This document shows, one piece after another, positions 43,322-51,544 of a stretch of 64,000 nt of DNA. The stretch's first letter is position 1. Every line of letters begins with the position of its first letter. Both the position numbers and the translations under genes were made by a program. The notes under the pieces were generated by a model. The model searched no databases. It was not told the origin of the DNA and saw nothing but the letters and a program-made list of their open reading frames with translations. This DNA is from Ancylobacter amanitiformis (GTDB lineage: Bacteria > Pseudomonadota > Alphaproteobacteria > Rhizobiales > Xanthobacteraceae), in assembly GCF_030814815.1 (NCBI RefSeq), contig NZ_JAUSVR010000001.1, positions 372,001-436,000 on the forward strand. Direction: 5' to 3'.

Positions 43322-44677
43322 TCAGGCGCCGAGGAAGAAGTCGTAGAGCAGCTTCATGTTGAGCGAGATGATCAGCGCGGCGGCGAGCGAGGCGAGCACG
43401 ATCTGCCAGCGCGGCGCGGCGAGCGTGCCCATCTTGGCGCGGTTCGCGGTGAACAGGATCAGCGGCACCACGGCGAAGGGCAGTTGCAGGCTGAGAACCA
43501 CCTGGCTGAGGATCAGCAGCGATCCCGCCCCGCTCTCGCCATAGGCGATCGTCACCGCCGCCGCCGGCACGATGGCGATGGAGCGGGTGATGAGTCGGCG
43601 CAGCCATGGCGCCAGCCGAATCTGCAGGAAGCCCTCCATCACGGCCTGCCCGGCTATGGTGGCCGTCACGGTGGAGTTGAGGCCGCAGCACAAGAGCGCG
43701 ATGGCGAACAGCGTCGGCGCCCAGGCGCTGCCGAGCAGCGGGTTGAGCAGTTCGTGCGCCTTGCCCAGATCCGCCACCTCGCCCACGCCGCCATGATGGA
43801 AGGCGGACGCCGCGAGAATGAGGATCGAGGCGTTGATGGTCAGCGCGAACATCAGCGCCAGCGTGGAATCCCAGGTGGCGAGCTTGATCGCCTCGCGCTT
43901 GCCCTCGATCGTGTTGTCGTGACGCCGCGTCTGCACGATGGCCGAGTGCAGGTAGAGATTGTGCGGCATCACCGTCGCGCCGAGGATGCCGAGCGCGAGA
44001 TAGAGCATGTCGGGATTGGTGACGATCTCCGTGGTCGGCGCGAAGCCGCGGATGACATCGCCCCAGTTCGGATCGGCCATGGCGATCTGGACGCCGAAAC
44101 ACAGGGCGATCACCGCCAGCAGCGTCATCACCAGAGCCTCCACGAAGCGGAAGCCGAGCGTCTGCAGCCACAGGATAAGGAACACGTCGAGCGCGGTTAT
44201 GATGACGCCGATTTCGAGCGGAATGCCGAACAGCAGGTTGAGGCCGATGGCCGTGCCGATGACCTCGGCAAGGTCGGTGGCGCAGATCGCCGCCTCCGCC
44301 AGGATCCACAGCACGAAGCTGACCGGACGCGGGAAGGAATCCCGGCAGGCCTGCGCGAGGTCGCGCCCCGAGGCGATGCCGAGCCGCGAGCACAGCGCCT
44401 GCAGCAGGATGGCGATCATGTTGGAGAGCAGCGCGACGGTGAGCAGCGCGTAGCCGAACTTGGACCCGCCAGCCAGCGAGGTCGCCCAGTTGCCGGGGTC
44501 CATGTAGCCGGTGGCGACGAGATAGCCCGGCCCCATGAAGGCGAAGAAGCGCCAGATGCCCGACTTCTTCGGAACATTGATGCTGCCATGCACCTCCGCG
44601 AGCGCCGGATCCCCGCGCTCCCGCCGCCAACCCGCGCCCTCGCCCGATCCCTCGCCTGCCTGCAACCGATCCAGCAT
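43322..44677 (-). CDS. mntH: MntH, Nramp-family Mn2+/divalent metal transporter
   Basis: This 451-residue inner-membrane proton-coupled importer has the metal-site motifs [12 protein letters not shown] (helix 1) and [15 protein letters not shown] (helix 6), with 11 predicted helices. It imports Mn2+, possibly Fe2+. Its promoter region carries two TTGCGAA-type palindromes, so metal-dependent repression by a Fur/Mur-like protein is probable. The N-terminus before the first helix is about 45 residues, rather long for Nramp. Confidence 0.95.
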   Translation of the reverse strand: MLDRLQAGEGSGEGAGWRRERGDPALAEVHGSINVPKKSGIWRFFAFMGPGYLVATGYMDPGNWATSLAGGSKFGYALLTVALLSNMIAILLQALCSRLGIASGRDLAQACRDSFPRPVSFVLWILAEAAICATDLAEVIGTAIGLNLLFGIPLEIGVIITALDVFLILWLQTLGFRFVEALVMTLLAVIALCFGVQIAMADPNWGDVIRGFAPTTEIVTNPDMLYLALGILGATVMPHNLYLHSAIVQTRRHDNTIEGKREAIKLATWDSTLALMFALTINASILILAASAFHHGGVGEVADLGKAHELLNPLLGSAWAPTLFAIALLCCGLNSTVTATIAGQAVMEGFLQIRLAPWLRRLITRSIAIVPAAAVTIAYGESGAGSLLILSQVVLSLQLPFAVVPLILFTANRAKMGTLAAPRWQIVLASLAAALIISLNMKLLYDFFLGA

Positions 44678-44692
44678 CGTTCATTCTCGCTA

Positions 44693-44709
44693 TTGCGAAT
44701 TAGTCGCAA
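44693..44709. promoter_or_regulatory. Metal-regulator-like box 1 before mntH
   Basis: TTGCGAA-tta-GTCGCAA is a 7-3-7 palindrome with one mismatch. It overlaps the predicted mntH transcription start, a position suited to repression. Confidence 0.55.
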
Positions 44710-44711
44710 AA

Positions 44712-44740
44712 AACATGCGCGCTCTACCGGGCGGTGTCAA
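44712..44740 (-). promoter_or_regulatory. Predicted mntH promoter
   Basis: On the - strand a perfect TTGACA (44740-44735) is followed 17 bp later by CATGTT (44717-44712). The element lies between the two palindromic boxes, 35-63 bp upstream of the ATG. Confidence 0.6.
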
Positions 44741-44745
44741 TGCGA

Positions 44746-44762
44746 TTGCGAACCATTCGCAA
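44746..44762. promoter_or_regulatory. Metal-regulator-like box 2 before mntH
   Basis: TTGCGAA-cca-TTCGCAA is a perfect 7-3-7 palindrome just upstream of the -35 element and 53 bp from box 1. Its pattern resembles Fur/Mur or MntR sites; which regulator binds is not known. It also lies upstream of the divergent DUF3750 gene. Confidence 0.6.
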
Positions 44763-44835
44763 CAGGCGGACACGTTTTCGCGTGCGATGCGGCAAGCACT
44801 TGTGCGGATCGGCTTCCCGGGCGAAGCCATGGGGC

Positions 44836-45582
44836 ATGTTTCGCGCCTTCCGCATCGGTGCCCTCGCCTTCCTGCTCGGATTCGGCCTGCCGCTCGGCGC
44901 GCACGCGCTGGTGCAGTGGCACGCGGTCGACTGGACGCGGAACTGGAGCAATGCCGACTGGTCCAGCACCGGCTCGCTGCCGCCCGCCAGCGCGGCGTCT
45001 CCGGCGCTGGTGCGCATCTATGCCGCCCGGGTGGGGCGCTGGCGCTCCATCTTCGCGGTGCATAGCTGGATCGTGTTCAAGCCGGCGGACGCGGATGGCT
45101 ATGACCGCTACGACGTGGTCGGCTGGAGCGGCACACCGGTGCGCCACAATATCCGCCCGCCGGATGCGCGCTGGTATGGCAACGCGCCGCAGCTGGTCGT
45201 GGCGCTGGAAGGCGAGGCGGCGGAGCGGCTGATCCCGAAACTGCGGGCCGCCATCGCCTCCTATCCCTTTGCCGAGGCCGGCGACTACCGCGCCTGGCCG
45301 GGCCCGAACTCCAACACGTTCATCGCCCATATCGTCGCGCAGGTGCCGGAAATCGCAGCCGCCCTGCCCTCCACCGCCATCGGCAAGGATTTCCCGGTCG
45401 ATGGCCGCTGGTTCGGCCCCGCGCCCTCGCGCACCGGCATCCGGTTCACGCTCGGGGGCTATGCCGGGCTCACGCTCGCCTGGGTCGAGGGCATCGAGTT
45501 CAACCTGCTCGGCGCCGTTGCCGGGCTCGATCTGCGCCGGCCCGGCATCAAGCTGCCCGGCTTCGGGCGGATCGGCATCTGA
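44836..45582 (+). CDS. DUF3750 family exported/membrane protein
   Basis: This 248-residue protein has an N-terminal signal or anchor helix (FRIGALAFLLGFGLPLGAHAL) and the conserved DUF3750 body (AARVGRWRSIFAVHSWIVFK, YDVVGWSGTPVRHN, ADARWYGNAP-like PDARWYGNAPQLVVAL, WPGPNSNTFIAHI, LPSTAIGKDF). The NSNTF segment suggests a papain-like or amidase-type fold, but the function is unknown. I chose ATG 44836, because longer forms add Arg-rich residues inside the mntH promoter region. It is divergent from mntH. Confidence 0.82.
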   Translation: MFRAFRIGALAFLLGFGLPLGAHALVQWHAVDWTRNWSNADWSSTGSLPPASAASPALVRIYAARVGRWRSIFAVHSWIVFKPADADGYDRYDVVGWSGTPVRHNIRPPDARWYGNAPQLVVALEGEAAERLIPKLRAAIASYPFAEAGDYRAWPGPNSNTFIAHIVAQVPEIAAALPSTAIGKDFPVDGRWFGPAPSRTGIRFTLGGYAGLTLAWVEGIEFNLLGAVAGLDLRRPGIKLPGFGRIGI

Positions 45583-45654
45583 GCTCGCACGGATACCGTG
45601 CGTTCATCTTCCTCGTGCATGCTGTGCGCGAGAATGCTGTCGCGGGGATCGGCC

Positions 45655-46494
45655 ATGATCGGACATATCGTCAACCGGATGAAACTGGCGGGGCGCGGGG
45701 CGGGCCTGCTCGCCGCGCTTCTGGCGCCGCTCGCGGCGGGGCCGGCGCTGGCCGCCCCCTGCGGCAACGACGCCGCGGGCTTCGACGCCTGGATGCGCGA
45801 TTTCCGCCAGCAGGCCGTGTCGCAGGGCATTTCCCCCGCCGCGCTGCGCCCGCTCGACGGCGTCACCTATGATACCAAGGTGATCAGCCTCGACCGCAAC
45901 CAGAAGCACTTCAAGATGAGCTTCGAGGAATTCTCGCGCAACCGCATCAGCAAGGGCCGCATCGCCAAGGGCAAGCAGATGCTGCAGCGCTACGCCTCGA
46001 CACTGGCCCAGATCGAGCGGCGCTATGGCGTGCCCGGCCCGATCCTGGTCGCCATCTGGGGCATGGAGACCGATTACGGCGCCAATATCGGCAACATGCC
46101 GATCCTGCGCTCGCTCGCTACCCTGTCCTATGACTGCCGGCGCAGCGGTTTCTTCACGCCCCAGCTGCTTGACGCGCTGCGCATCTACCAGCGCGGCGAC
46201 CTCACGCTCGACGAGATGCGCGGCGCCTGGGCCGGCGAAATCGGCCAGACCCAGTTCCTCGCCAGTTCCTACGTCAAGTTCGCGGTCGATTTCGACGGCG
46301 ACGGCCGCGCCGATCTGGTGCGCAGTCCGACGGATGTGCTCGCCTCCACGGCCAATTACCTGCGCGGCTATGGCTGGCGGGCCGGCGCCGGCTGGGGCCC
46401 GGGCGAGCCGAACTATCAAGCCCTGCTCGGCTGGAACAAGGCGGAGGTCTACGCCCGGACGCTGGGCGTCTTCGCCGGCATGCTGACGCAATAG
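45655..46494 (+). CDS. MltB-type lytic murein transglycosylase
   Basis: This is a 279-residue exported SLT_2 family enzyme. The signal peptide (LAGRGAGLLAALLAPLAAGPALA) is followed by the catalytic Glu in PILVAIWGMETDYGAN. Other family landmarks are NMPILRSLATLSYDCRR, GAWAGEIGQTQFLASSYVKFAVDFDGDGRADL and DVLASTANYLRGYGW. It cleaves peptidoglycan glycan strands to 1,6-anhydro ends. ATG 45655 is preceded by GGGGA; ATG 45679 is possible. No peptidoglycan-binding C-terminal domain is present. Confidence 0.9.
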   Translation: MIGHIVNRMKLAGRGAGLLAALLAPLAAGPALAAPCGNDAAGFDAWMRDFRQQAVSQGISPAALRPLDGVTYDTKVISLDRNQKHFKMSFEEFSRNRISKGRIAKGKQMLQRYASTLAQIERRYGVPGPILVAIWGMETDYGANIGNMPILRSLATLSYDCRRSGFFTPQLLDALRIYQRGDLTLDEMRGAWAGEIGQTQFLASSYVKFAVDFDGDGRADLVRSPTDVLASTANYLRGYGWRAGAGWGPGEPNYQALLGWNKAEVYARTLGVFAGMLTQ

Positions 46495-46631
46495 CCCGGA
46501 CCACGGCAGCCTCGGCGGGCACCCCGTTGCGCACGTTTGCGAACAGCCCTTATGCGCGATTTCCCGTTGCCGCCCGCCCGCCCCACGGGCAGCGTGCCGG
46601 CAACGAGAAATGCGTGAGTGTCTTCCGTGAG

Positions 46632-46643
46632 AGTCGATCGACT
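46632..46643. promoter_or_regulatory. Perfect 12-bp palindrome upstream of GMC oxidoreductase gene
   Basis: AGTCGATCGACT lies 45 bp before the start codon and could be an operator; no regulator gene is adjacent. Confidence 0.35.
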
Positions 46644-46658
46644 TTCGCGATCCGAAAC

Positions 46659-46682
46659 GCTCCCGCCGATGCAAACGGGAGC
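46659..46682 (+). promoter_or_regulatory. Hairpin covering the ribosome-binding site of the GMC gene
   Basis: GCTCCCG pairs with CGGGAGC across a 10-nt loop. The second arm is the Shine-Dalgarno sequence of the ATG at 46688, so the stem would hide it and lower translation unless opened. Confidence 0.4.
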
Positions 46683-46687
46683 CCGCC

Positions 46688-48307
46688 ATGCCGAACCCAA
46701 CCGAAAGCTATGACTACATCGTGGTCGGCGCCGGCTCGGCGGGTTGCGTGCTGGCGAACCGGCTTTCCGCCGACCCGACGCACCGCGTGCTGGTGCTGGA
46801 AGCGGGCGGGCGCGACAACTGGATCTGGTTCCACATCCCGGTCGGCTATCTCTTCGCCATCGGCAATCCGCGCGCCGACTGGTGCTTCCGGACCGAGGCC
46901 GAGCCGGGGCTGAACGGGCGCACGCTCAACTATCCGCGCGGCAAGACCCTTGGCGGCTCCTCGGCCATCAACGCCATGATCTACATGCGCGGGCAGGCCG
47001 CCGATTACGACCATTGGCGCCAGCTCGGGCTCGAAGGCTGGGGCTGGGACGACGTGCTGCCCATCTTCAGGTCGCACGAGGACCATTATCTCGGCGCCGA
47101 CGCGTTCCACGGCGCGGGCGGCGAGTGGCGGGTGGAATTTCCTCGCCTCACCTGGAAGCTGCTGGACGAGGTGCGCGTGGCCGCCAGCCAGGCGGGCATC
47201 GCCCCGGTTGCCGATTTCAACAGCGGCGACAATGAGGGCTCCTCCTATTTTCAGGTGAACCAGAAGCGCGGCTTTCGCTGGAGCGCCGCGCGGGGATTTC
47301 TCAAGCCGGTGCTCTCGCGCCCCAATCTGCGGCTGGAGACGGGGTGCCACACCGAGCGCGTCCTCATCGAGAATGGCCGCGCCGTGGGCGTCGTCTATCG
47401 CCAGGACGGCGTGTCACGCACGGTGCGAACGCGCGGCGAGGTCATCCTCGCGGCAGGCGCCATCGGCTCGCCGCACCTGATGAAGCTCTCCGGCATCGGG
47501 CCCGGCGCGGAACTCGCGCAGCACGGCATCCCTGTCGTGAAGGACCTGCCGGGCGTCGGCGCCAATCTGCAGGACCATCTGCAGATCCGCATGATCTACA
47601 AGGTCGCCGGCGTGCCGACGCTGAACGAGCAGTACCACTCGCTGTTCGGCCGCGCGAAGATGGGGCTGGATTTCGCGCTGTTCCAGCGCGGGCCGCTCAC
47701 CATGGCGCCCTCGCAGCTCGGCATCTTCACCCGCTCCCGGACGGAGAAGGAACGCGCCGACCTCGAATTCCACGTGCAGCCGCTCTCACTGGGCAAATTC
47801 GGCGAGCCGCTGCACCGGTTCCCCGCCTTCACCATGAGCGTGTGCAATCTGCGCCCCGAGAGCCGGGGCACGCTGACTCTGGCCAGCCGCGACAGCACCG
47901 CCGCCCCACGCATCCAGCCGAACTACCTCAGCGCCGAGGAGGACCGCCGGGTGGCGGCGGACAGCATCCGCGTCGCCCGCCGCATCGTCGCCCAGCCCGC
48001 GCTGGCGCCCTATCGACCGGACGAGATGCTGCCGGGCCCCGCGGTGGCCGACACGGAGGAGGCGCTGGCGCGCGCGGCCGGCGATATCGGCACCACCATC
48101 TTCCATCCGGTCGGCACGGCGAAAATGGGGTTGGCCAGCGATGCCATGGCCGTGGTGGACGGGCGCCTGCGGGTATTCGGCATTGCCGGCCTGCGCGTGG
48201 CGGATGCCTCGATCATGCCGACCATCGTGTCGGGCAACACCAATTCGCCGACCATCATGATCGCCGAGAAAGCCGCCGGCATGATCCTGCGGGATGCGCG
48301 CGGCTGA
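46688..48307 (+). CDS. GMC-family FAD oxidoreductase (choline-dehydrogenase-like)
   Basis: This 539-residue flavoenzyme has the FAD dinucleotide motif YIVVGAGSAGCVLANRLS, GMC signature 1 (NYPRGKTLGGSSAINAMIYMRG), signature 2 (GAIGSPHLMKLSGIGPG) and the C-terminal catalytic His in FHPVGTAKMG. The family oxidises alcohols. Choline specificity cannot be claimed, because no betaine aldehyde dehydrogenase or betI lies nearby. There is no signal peptide, so it is cytoplasmic or membrane-associated. Confidence 0.93.
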   Translation: MPNPTESYDYIVVGAGSAGCVLANRLSADPTHRVLVLEAGGRDNWIWFHIPVGYLFAIGNPRADWCFRTEAEPGLNGRTLNYPRGKTLGGSSAINAMIYMRGQAADYDHWRQLGLEGWGWDDVLPIFRSHEDHYLGADAFHGAGGEWRVEFPRLTWKLLDEVRVAASQAGIAPVADFNSGDNEGSSYFQVNQKRGFRWSAARGFLKPVLSRPNLRLETGCHTERVLIENGRAVGVVYRQDGVSRTVRTRGEVILAAGAIGSPHLMKLSGIGPGAELAQHGIPVVKDLPGVGANLQDHLQIRMIYKVAGVPTLNEQYHSLFGRAKMGLDFALFQRGPLTMAPSQLGIFTRSRTEKERADLEFHVQPLSLGKFGEPLHRFPAFTMSVCNLRPESRGTLTLASRDSTAAPRIQPNYLSAEEDRRVAADSIRVARRIVAQPALAPYRPDEMLPGPAVADTEEALARAAGDIGTTIFHPVGTAKMGLASDAMAVVDGRLRVFGIAGLRVADASIMPTIVSGNTNSPTIMIAEKAAGMILRDARG

Positions 48308-48344
48308 ATGGGTAGGCCCCGACCTCACAGCCACATCAACACTG

Positions 48345-48455
48345 CCCTCTCCCCGACGGGGAGAGGTGGCCCGCGAAGCGGGTCGGTGAGGGGCGGCGCG
48401 ACTGCGGAGCGGCGAAGACCCCTCTCCCCACCCCTCTCCCCGACGGGGAGAGGGA
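48345..48455. repeat. Dispersed intergenic repeat, copy A
   Basis: This is a 111-bp element bounded by two CCTCTCCCC-gac-GGGGAGAGG hairpins, with GTGGCCCGCGAAGC and GCGGAGCG..CGAAGACCCC between them. It is nearly identical to copy B (63163-63274). It lies between two convergent genes and could terminate or stabilise both transcripts. Confidence 0.85.
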
Positions 48456-48503
48456 GAAGAAAGCGCCGTCCAGCGTCGAGGACGTCCTGGGTAGGGGCGG
48501 CCT

Positions 48504-49463
48504 TCACGGCGCCAGCACCACCTCGCGGCAGGCGGGCGGCAGGTCCTTCAGCATCATCGGCGGCGGCGGCGTCACCGGCTTCTTGGGCGGCTTGGGACGG
48601 AGATTGCCCTCCGAAAACCACCAGTTTAGCTCGCTGCCGCAGCCCTCGCCCGGCACCACCGCATCCTGCGGACGGCAGTCGGGGCTGCCCGTCGGGCACG
48701 CGATGCGCACATGCATGTGGTAGTCGTGCCCCCAATAGGGCCGCACCTTCTGCAACCAGGCGCGATCGCCGGTGGCGTCGCGGCACAGCGCCTTCTTGAT
48801 CGCCGCATTGACCAGCACGCGCTCGACCTCGGGGTCCTGCGCCGCGGCCTTGATCACCGCGACATGCGCGGATGTCCACACCTTGGCGTCGACATCGAGC
48901 CGGTCGGGCCGCACGATCATGGTGGCGGAGATCGTCTCCCGCTCCTCCGCCGTGAAACTGCGCTTGGGCATGGGGGTGAGCCAGATATCGGCATCGAGCC
49001 CGATCTGGTGCGAGGCATGGCCGGTCAGCATCGGCCCGCCGCGCGGCTGCGACATGTCGCCGACGAGGATGCCCGGCCAGTTCGAGACCGCGGGAACACG
49101 CGTGGCGAAGCGCTCCAGGAAGGCGACCAGATCCGGGTGGCCCCAGTTGCGGTTGCGCGAGAGGCGCATCGCCTGCCAGGTCCTGCCATTGACCGGCAGC
49201 ACCTGCGCGCCGGCGAGGCACCCCTTGGAATAGAAGCCGATCGCGCGCGTGGAAAGGTCCGCCGGGCCCCGCACCGCGCCGAACAGCTGCTTGGCCGTCG
49301 CGCTGTCGGCATTGCGCGGCGTCGGCGCGGCAAGGGGAGCGACATTCGCCTGTGTGATATCCTGCGCCCGGGCGGAAGGGGCCGGCAGCGCGAGGCCGGC
49401 CGCAACCAACCCCGCGACCAGCAAGGCGACCCGTGCCGCTCCAAGGCGCGCGCCGTGGCTCAT
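48504..49463 (-). CDS. mepA: MepA-like penicillin-insensitive murein endopeptidase (M74)
   Basis: This 319-residue exported zinc peptidase begins with a signal peptide (VALLVAGLVAAGLALPAPSARA). The metal ligands are in TGHASHQIGLDADIWLTPMP and the H-x-H in GHDYHMHVRIACP, both typical of MepA. It cleaves D-Ala-mDAP crosslinks in the periplasm. A Pro-rich stretch (PKPPKKPVTPPPP) near the C-terminus is an addition often seen in alphaproteobacteria. It starts 10 bp after the L,D-transpeptidase gene, so the two are co-transcribed. Confidence 0.93.
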   Translation of the reverse strand: MSHGARLGAARVALLVAGLVAAGLALPAPSARAQDITQANVAPLAAPTPRNADSATAKQLFGAVRGPADLSTRAIGFYSKGCLAGAQVLPVNGRTWQAMRLSRNRNWGHPDLVAFLERFATRVPAVSNWPGILVGDMSQPRGGPMLTGHASHQIGLDADIWLTPMPKRSFTAEERETISATMIVRPDRLDVDAKVWTSAHVAVIKAAAQDPEVERVLVNAAIKKALCRDATGDRAWLQKVRPYWGHDYHMHVRIACPTGSPDCRPQDAVVPGEGCGSELNWWFSEGNLRPKPPKKPVTPPPPMMLKDLPPACREVVLAP

Positions 49464-49473
49464 TCCTGCCTCC

Positions 49474-50526
49474 TCAGCTCATCGCCTGCGAAAGGACGAC
49501 GAAGTCCTTGCCGGACGAGCGCGTATCCGGCGCGGCCGAGAGTTCGGTGACGAACAGGGTGGAGCCGGGCACGAGCAGGCTGGCAAGCTGCTGGTTGGCC
49601 TCGGGCGCCACGGTGATGCGGTCGATGGCGCTGGTCGCCTTTCCCTGCCCGGCGCCGTTGCCCTCGAAGCCCACGGCGGTCCAGGTGACGTCGCCCCCCA
49701 CCTTCTTCAGCACATACACGACATTGCCGAGCGGCGTGTCGGGATCCTGGATGGTGACGGGCGCGGTGAGCACTTCCGCCCCATCCTTGATCGCCACCAG
49801 CTTCTTGTCGGCGCCGCTGACGATCAGCGACACGGCATCAGCGGCCGGGTTCGGCGCGGCTTCGGTATCGGGCGTTCCGTTGGCGTTCTTGGGGTCATCG
49901 GCCTGGATCGCGCTGGTCGCATCCGCCGGCAGCACCAGGCCGGGATGCAGCACATCCACCGGCTGGGAATGCGAATCGGCGATGATGACCGGCGTGCCGT
50001 AATGGGTGACGCCGAACAGCAGCTTGGAGAATTCCAGCGGCAGGTGCACGCAGCCATGCGAGGACGGATAGCCCGGCAGCCCGCCGGCATGCAGGCACAC
50101 GCCCGACCAGGTCAGACGCTCGGTATAGGGCATCGACGCATCGTCATAGAGCGAGGAGTGGTGATCGACATCCTTCTGCAGGATGATGAAGATGCCGACC
50201 GGCGTCTCATGCCCCTCCCGGCCGGTGGAGCAGGTGGAGACACCGATGCGCACGCCATTGCGATAGACATAGCAGCGCTGGTCCGGCAGCGAGACGATGA
50301 TGGCGACGAAGCCATCGGGCGCGCGGTCGGGGTACCACACATATTGCCCCGGCTTGAGCGTGTCGATCGCCTCCAGTTCGCCATCCTGCGCCATGGCGGA
50401 ACCCATGCCGAGGCCGATCATGCCGGCACCGAGGCCCGCACCTGCCGCCGCCCTGCCCGCCAGCGACAGCGCCGCGCGGCGCGTCAGCCCTGTCCCGCTC
50501 CCCTTGCCGCCCATCTCGCTCCCCAT
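49474..50526 (-). CDS. L,D-transpeptidase (YkuD) with Tat-type signal
   Basis: The 350-residue product starts at ATG 50526, with GGAG 9 nt upstream. A twin-arginine leader (LTRRAALSLAGRAAAG) is followed by the catalytic domain with HAGGLPGYPSSHGCVHLP, which contains the active-site Cys. The C-terminal ~170 residues are an extra domain with a Pro/Ala/Asp linker (DDPKNANGTPDTEAAPNP) and repeated beta-rich segments (TPLGNVVYVLK, PGSTLFVTELSA). It forms 3-3 peptidoglycan crosslinks or attaches proteins to peptidoglycan. It is coupled with the endopeptidase gene downstream. Confidence 0.92.
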   Translation of the reverse strand: MGSEMGGKGSGTGLTRRAALSLAGRAAAGAGLGAGMIGLGMGSAMAQDGELEAIDTLKPGQYVWYPDRAPDGFVAIIVSLPDQRCYVYRNGVRIGVSTCSTGREGHETPVGIFIILQKDVDHHSSLYDDASMPYTERLTWSGVCLHAGGLPGYPSSHGCVHLPLEFSKLLFGVTHYGTPVIIADSHSQPVDVLHPGLVLPADATSAIQADDPKNANGTPDTEAAPNPAADAVSLIVSGADKKLVAIKDGAEVLTAPVTIQDPDTPLGNVVYVLKKVGGDVTWTAVGFEGNGAGQGKATSAIDRITVAPEANQQLASLLVPGSTLFVTELSAAPDTRSSGKDFVVLSQAMS

Positions 50527-50695
50527 GCGCTGATTCTCCGCTCCGCTGCGAGGAACAATATAACACCGGCCCACGCTGCGGGCACCGCCGTGCCGGGCCC
50601 GGACATCAGACGGTATCAAGATGAAGTCGCCGATGGTTCACCCATTCTCGAAGCACATGACAATAAAATGAGCGCGTGCAAATCGATATAATCGT

Positions 50696-50720
50696 GGAAC
50701 GCAAGGGCAGGTTGGCTGTT
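50696..50720 (+). promoter_or_regulatory. Possible EcfG-type or sigma-70-type promoter of the PRC-barrel gene
   Basis: GGAAC (50696-50700) and TGTT (50717-50720), 16 bp apart, nearly match the alphaproteobacterial general-stress consensus GGAAC-N16-CGTT. A perfect TATAAT at 50687-50692 is an alternative -10, but no clear -35 accompanies it. Confidence 0.35.
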
Positions 50721-50759
50721 TTCCTCACATCGCAGCTGAGCAAATAAGGGAGGCTTTCG

Positions 50760-51143
50760 ATGCAAAGCACGCAGCACAATCTCGAAAACCGCGAAACCAT
50801 GACGCTGATCGGCAGCGACAAGGTCGAGGGCACCGCCGTTTATCGCCCCGATGGCGATCGCATCGGCTCCATCGCGCGGGTGATGATCGACAAGCTGAGT
50901 GGCCAGACCGCCTATGCGGTCATGAGTTTCGGCGGGTTCCTCGGCTTCGGCGAGGATTATTACCCGCTGCCGTGGTCGCTGCTGAAATATGACGAGGCAC
51001 TGGACGGCTACGTCGTCGACATCACCGACGAGCAGCTTCAGGGCGCGCCCCACCACACCAGCGCCAATGAGGGCGCGTGGGAAGACCGCAACTGGGACCG
51101 CAAGGTGAACGAGTATTACCACGTTCCGCCCTATGTGATCTGA
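50760..51143 (+). CDS. PRC-barrel domain protein
   Basis: This 127-residue cytoplasmic protein has one PRC barrel: TLIGSDKVEGTAVYRPDGDRIGSIARVMIDKLSGQ, YAVMSFGGFLGFGEDYYPLPWSLL. It ends with an acidic/His region (WEDRNWDRKVNEYYHVPPYV). PRC-barrel proteins of this kind are common and often stress-induced in alphaproteobacteria; the function is not defined. AAGGGAGG precedes the ATG, and a strong intrinsic terminator follows. Confidence 0.9.
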   Translation: MQSTQHNLENRETMTLIGSDKVEGTAVYRPDGDRIGSIARVMIDKLSGQTAYAVMSFGGFLGFGEDYYPLPWSLLKYDEALDGYVVDITDEQLQGAPHHTSANEGAWEDRNWDRKVNEYYHVPPYVI

Positions 51144-51161
51144 GCGGGCGCCCCCTCAACG

Positions 51162-51190
51162 AAAAGGCCGGGCCAGCGCCCGGCCTTTTT
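51162..51190 (+). terminator. Rho-independent terminator after the PRC-barrel gene
   Basis: AAAAGGCCGGGC-cagc-GCCCGGCCTTTTT is an 8-bp GC stem extended by A/T pairs, a 4-nt loop and a T5 run, 18 bp after the stop codon. The A-run on the other side could make it bidirectional for the leftward gene at 51260. Confidence 0.92.
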
Positions 51191-51259
51191 GGTGTTCGCC
51201 TGGCCGGGACGTACGCGCCCCGCGGCCTCCCACGCGCTGCCGTTCGAGCGGCTGCCCGC

Positions 51260-51457
51260 TCACGCGCCTTCCCGGGCTTCCCGGGTAGTGTCCACCGTTT
51301 CGGCGCCCGGCGCGTTCTTCTTGATCGATTCGATGGCGCTCACCGCCGATGCCCGCGCCTTGTAGCCCTCCGAAGAGAACATGGTCTCGCCGTTGGACGC
51401 CTTGAAGCGGAAGCGGAATTCCCCGGCCTTGTCCTTGTAGATTTCGAACTTGTGCAT
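51260..51457 (-). CDS. YegP-like DUF1508 protein
   Basis: This 65-residue protein has a single DUF1508 unit (MHKFEIYKDKAGEFRFRFKASNGETMFSSEGYKARASAVSAIESIKKN in two pieces: FEIYKDKAGEFRFRFKASNG and GYKARASAVSAIESIKKNA). GGGAGG lies at proper spacing before the ATG. Function unknown. Confidence 0.9.
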   Translation of the reverse strand: MHKFEIYKDKAGEFRFRFKASNGETMFSSEGYKARASAVSAIESIKKNAPGAETVDTTREAREGA

Positions 51458-51544
51458 GATCGAGCCTCCCTTTCGTGCCTAGGGGAGGCCGATGTGAGCA
51501 CGAAAGCAGGCGCTTGGACAGGGCAAGGCCGTGGACGGCCGCGC

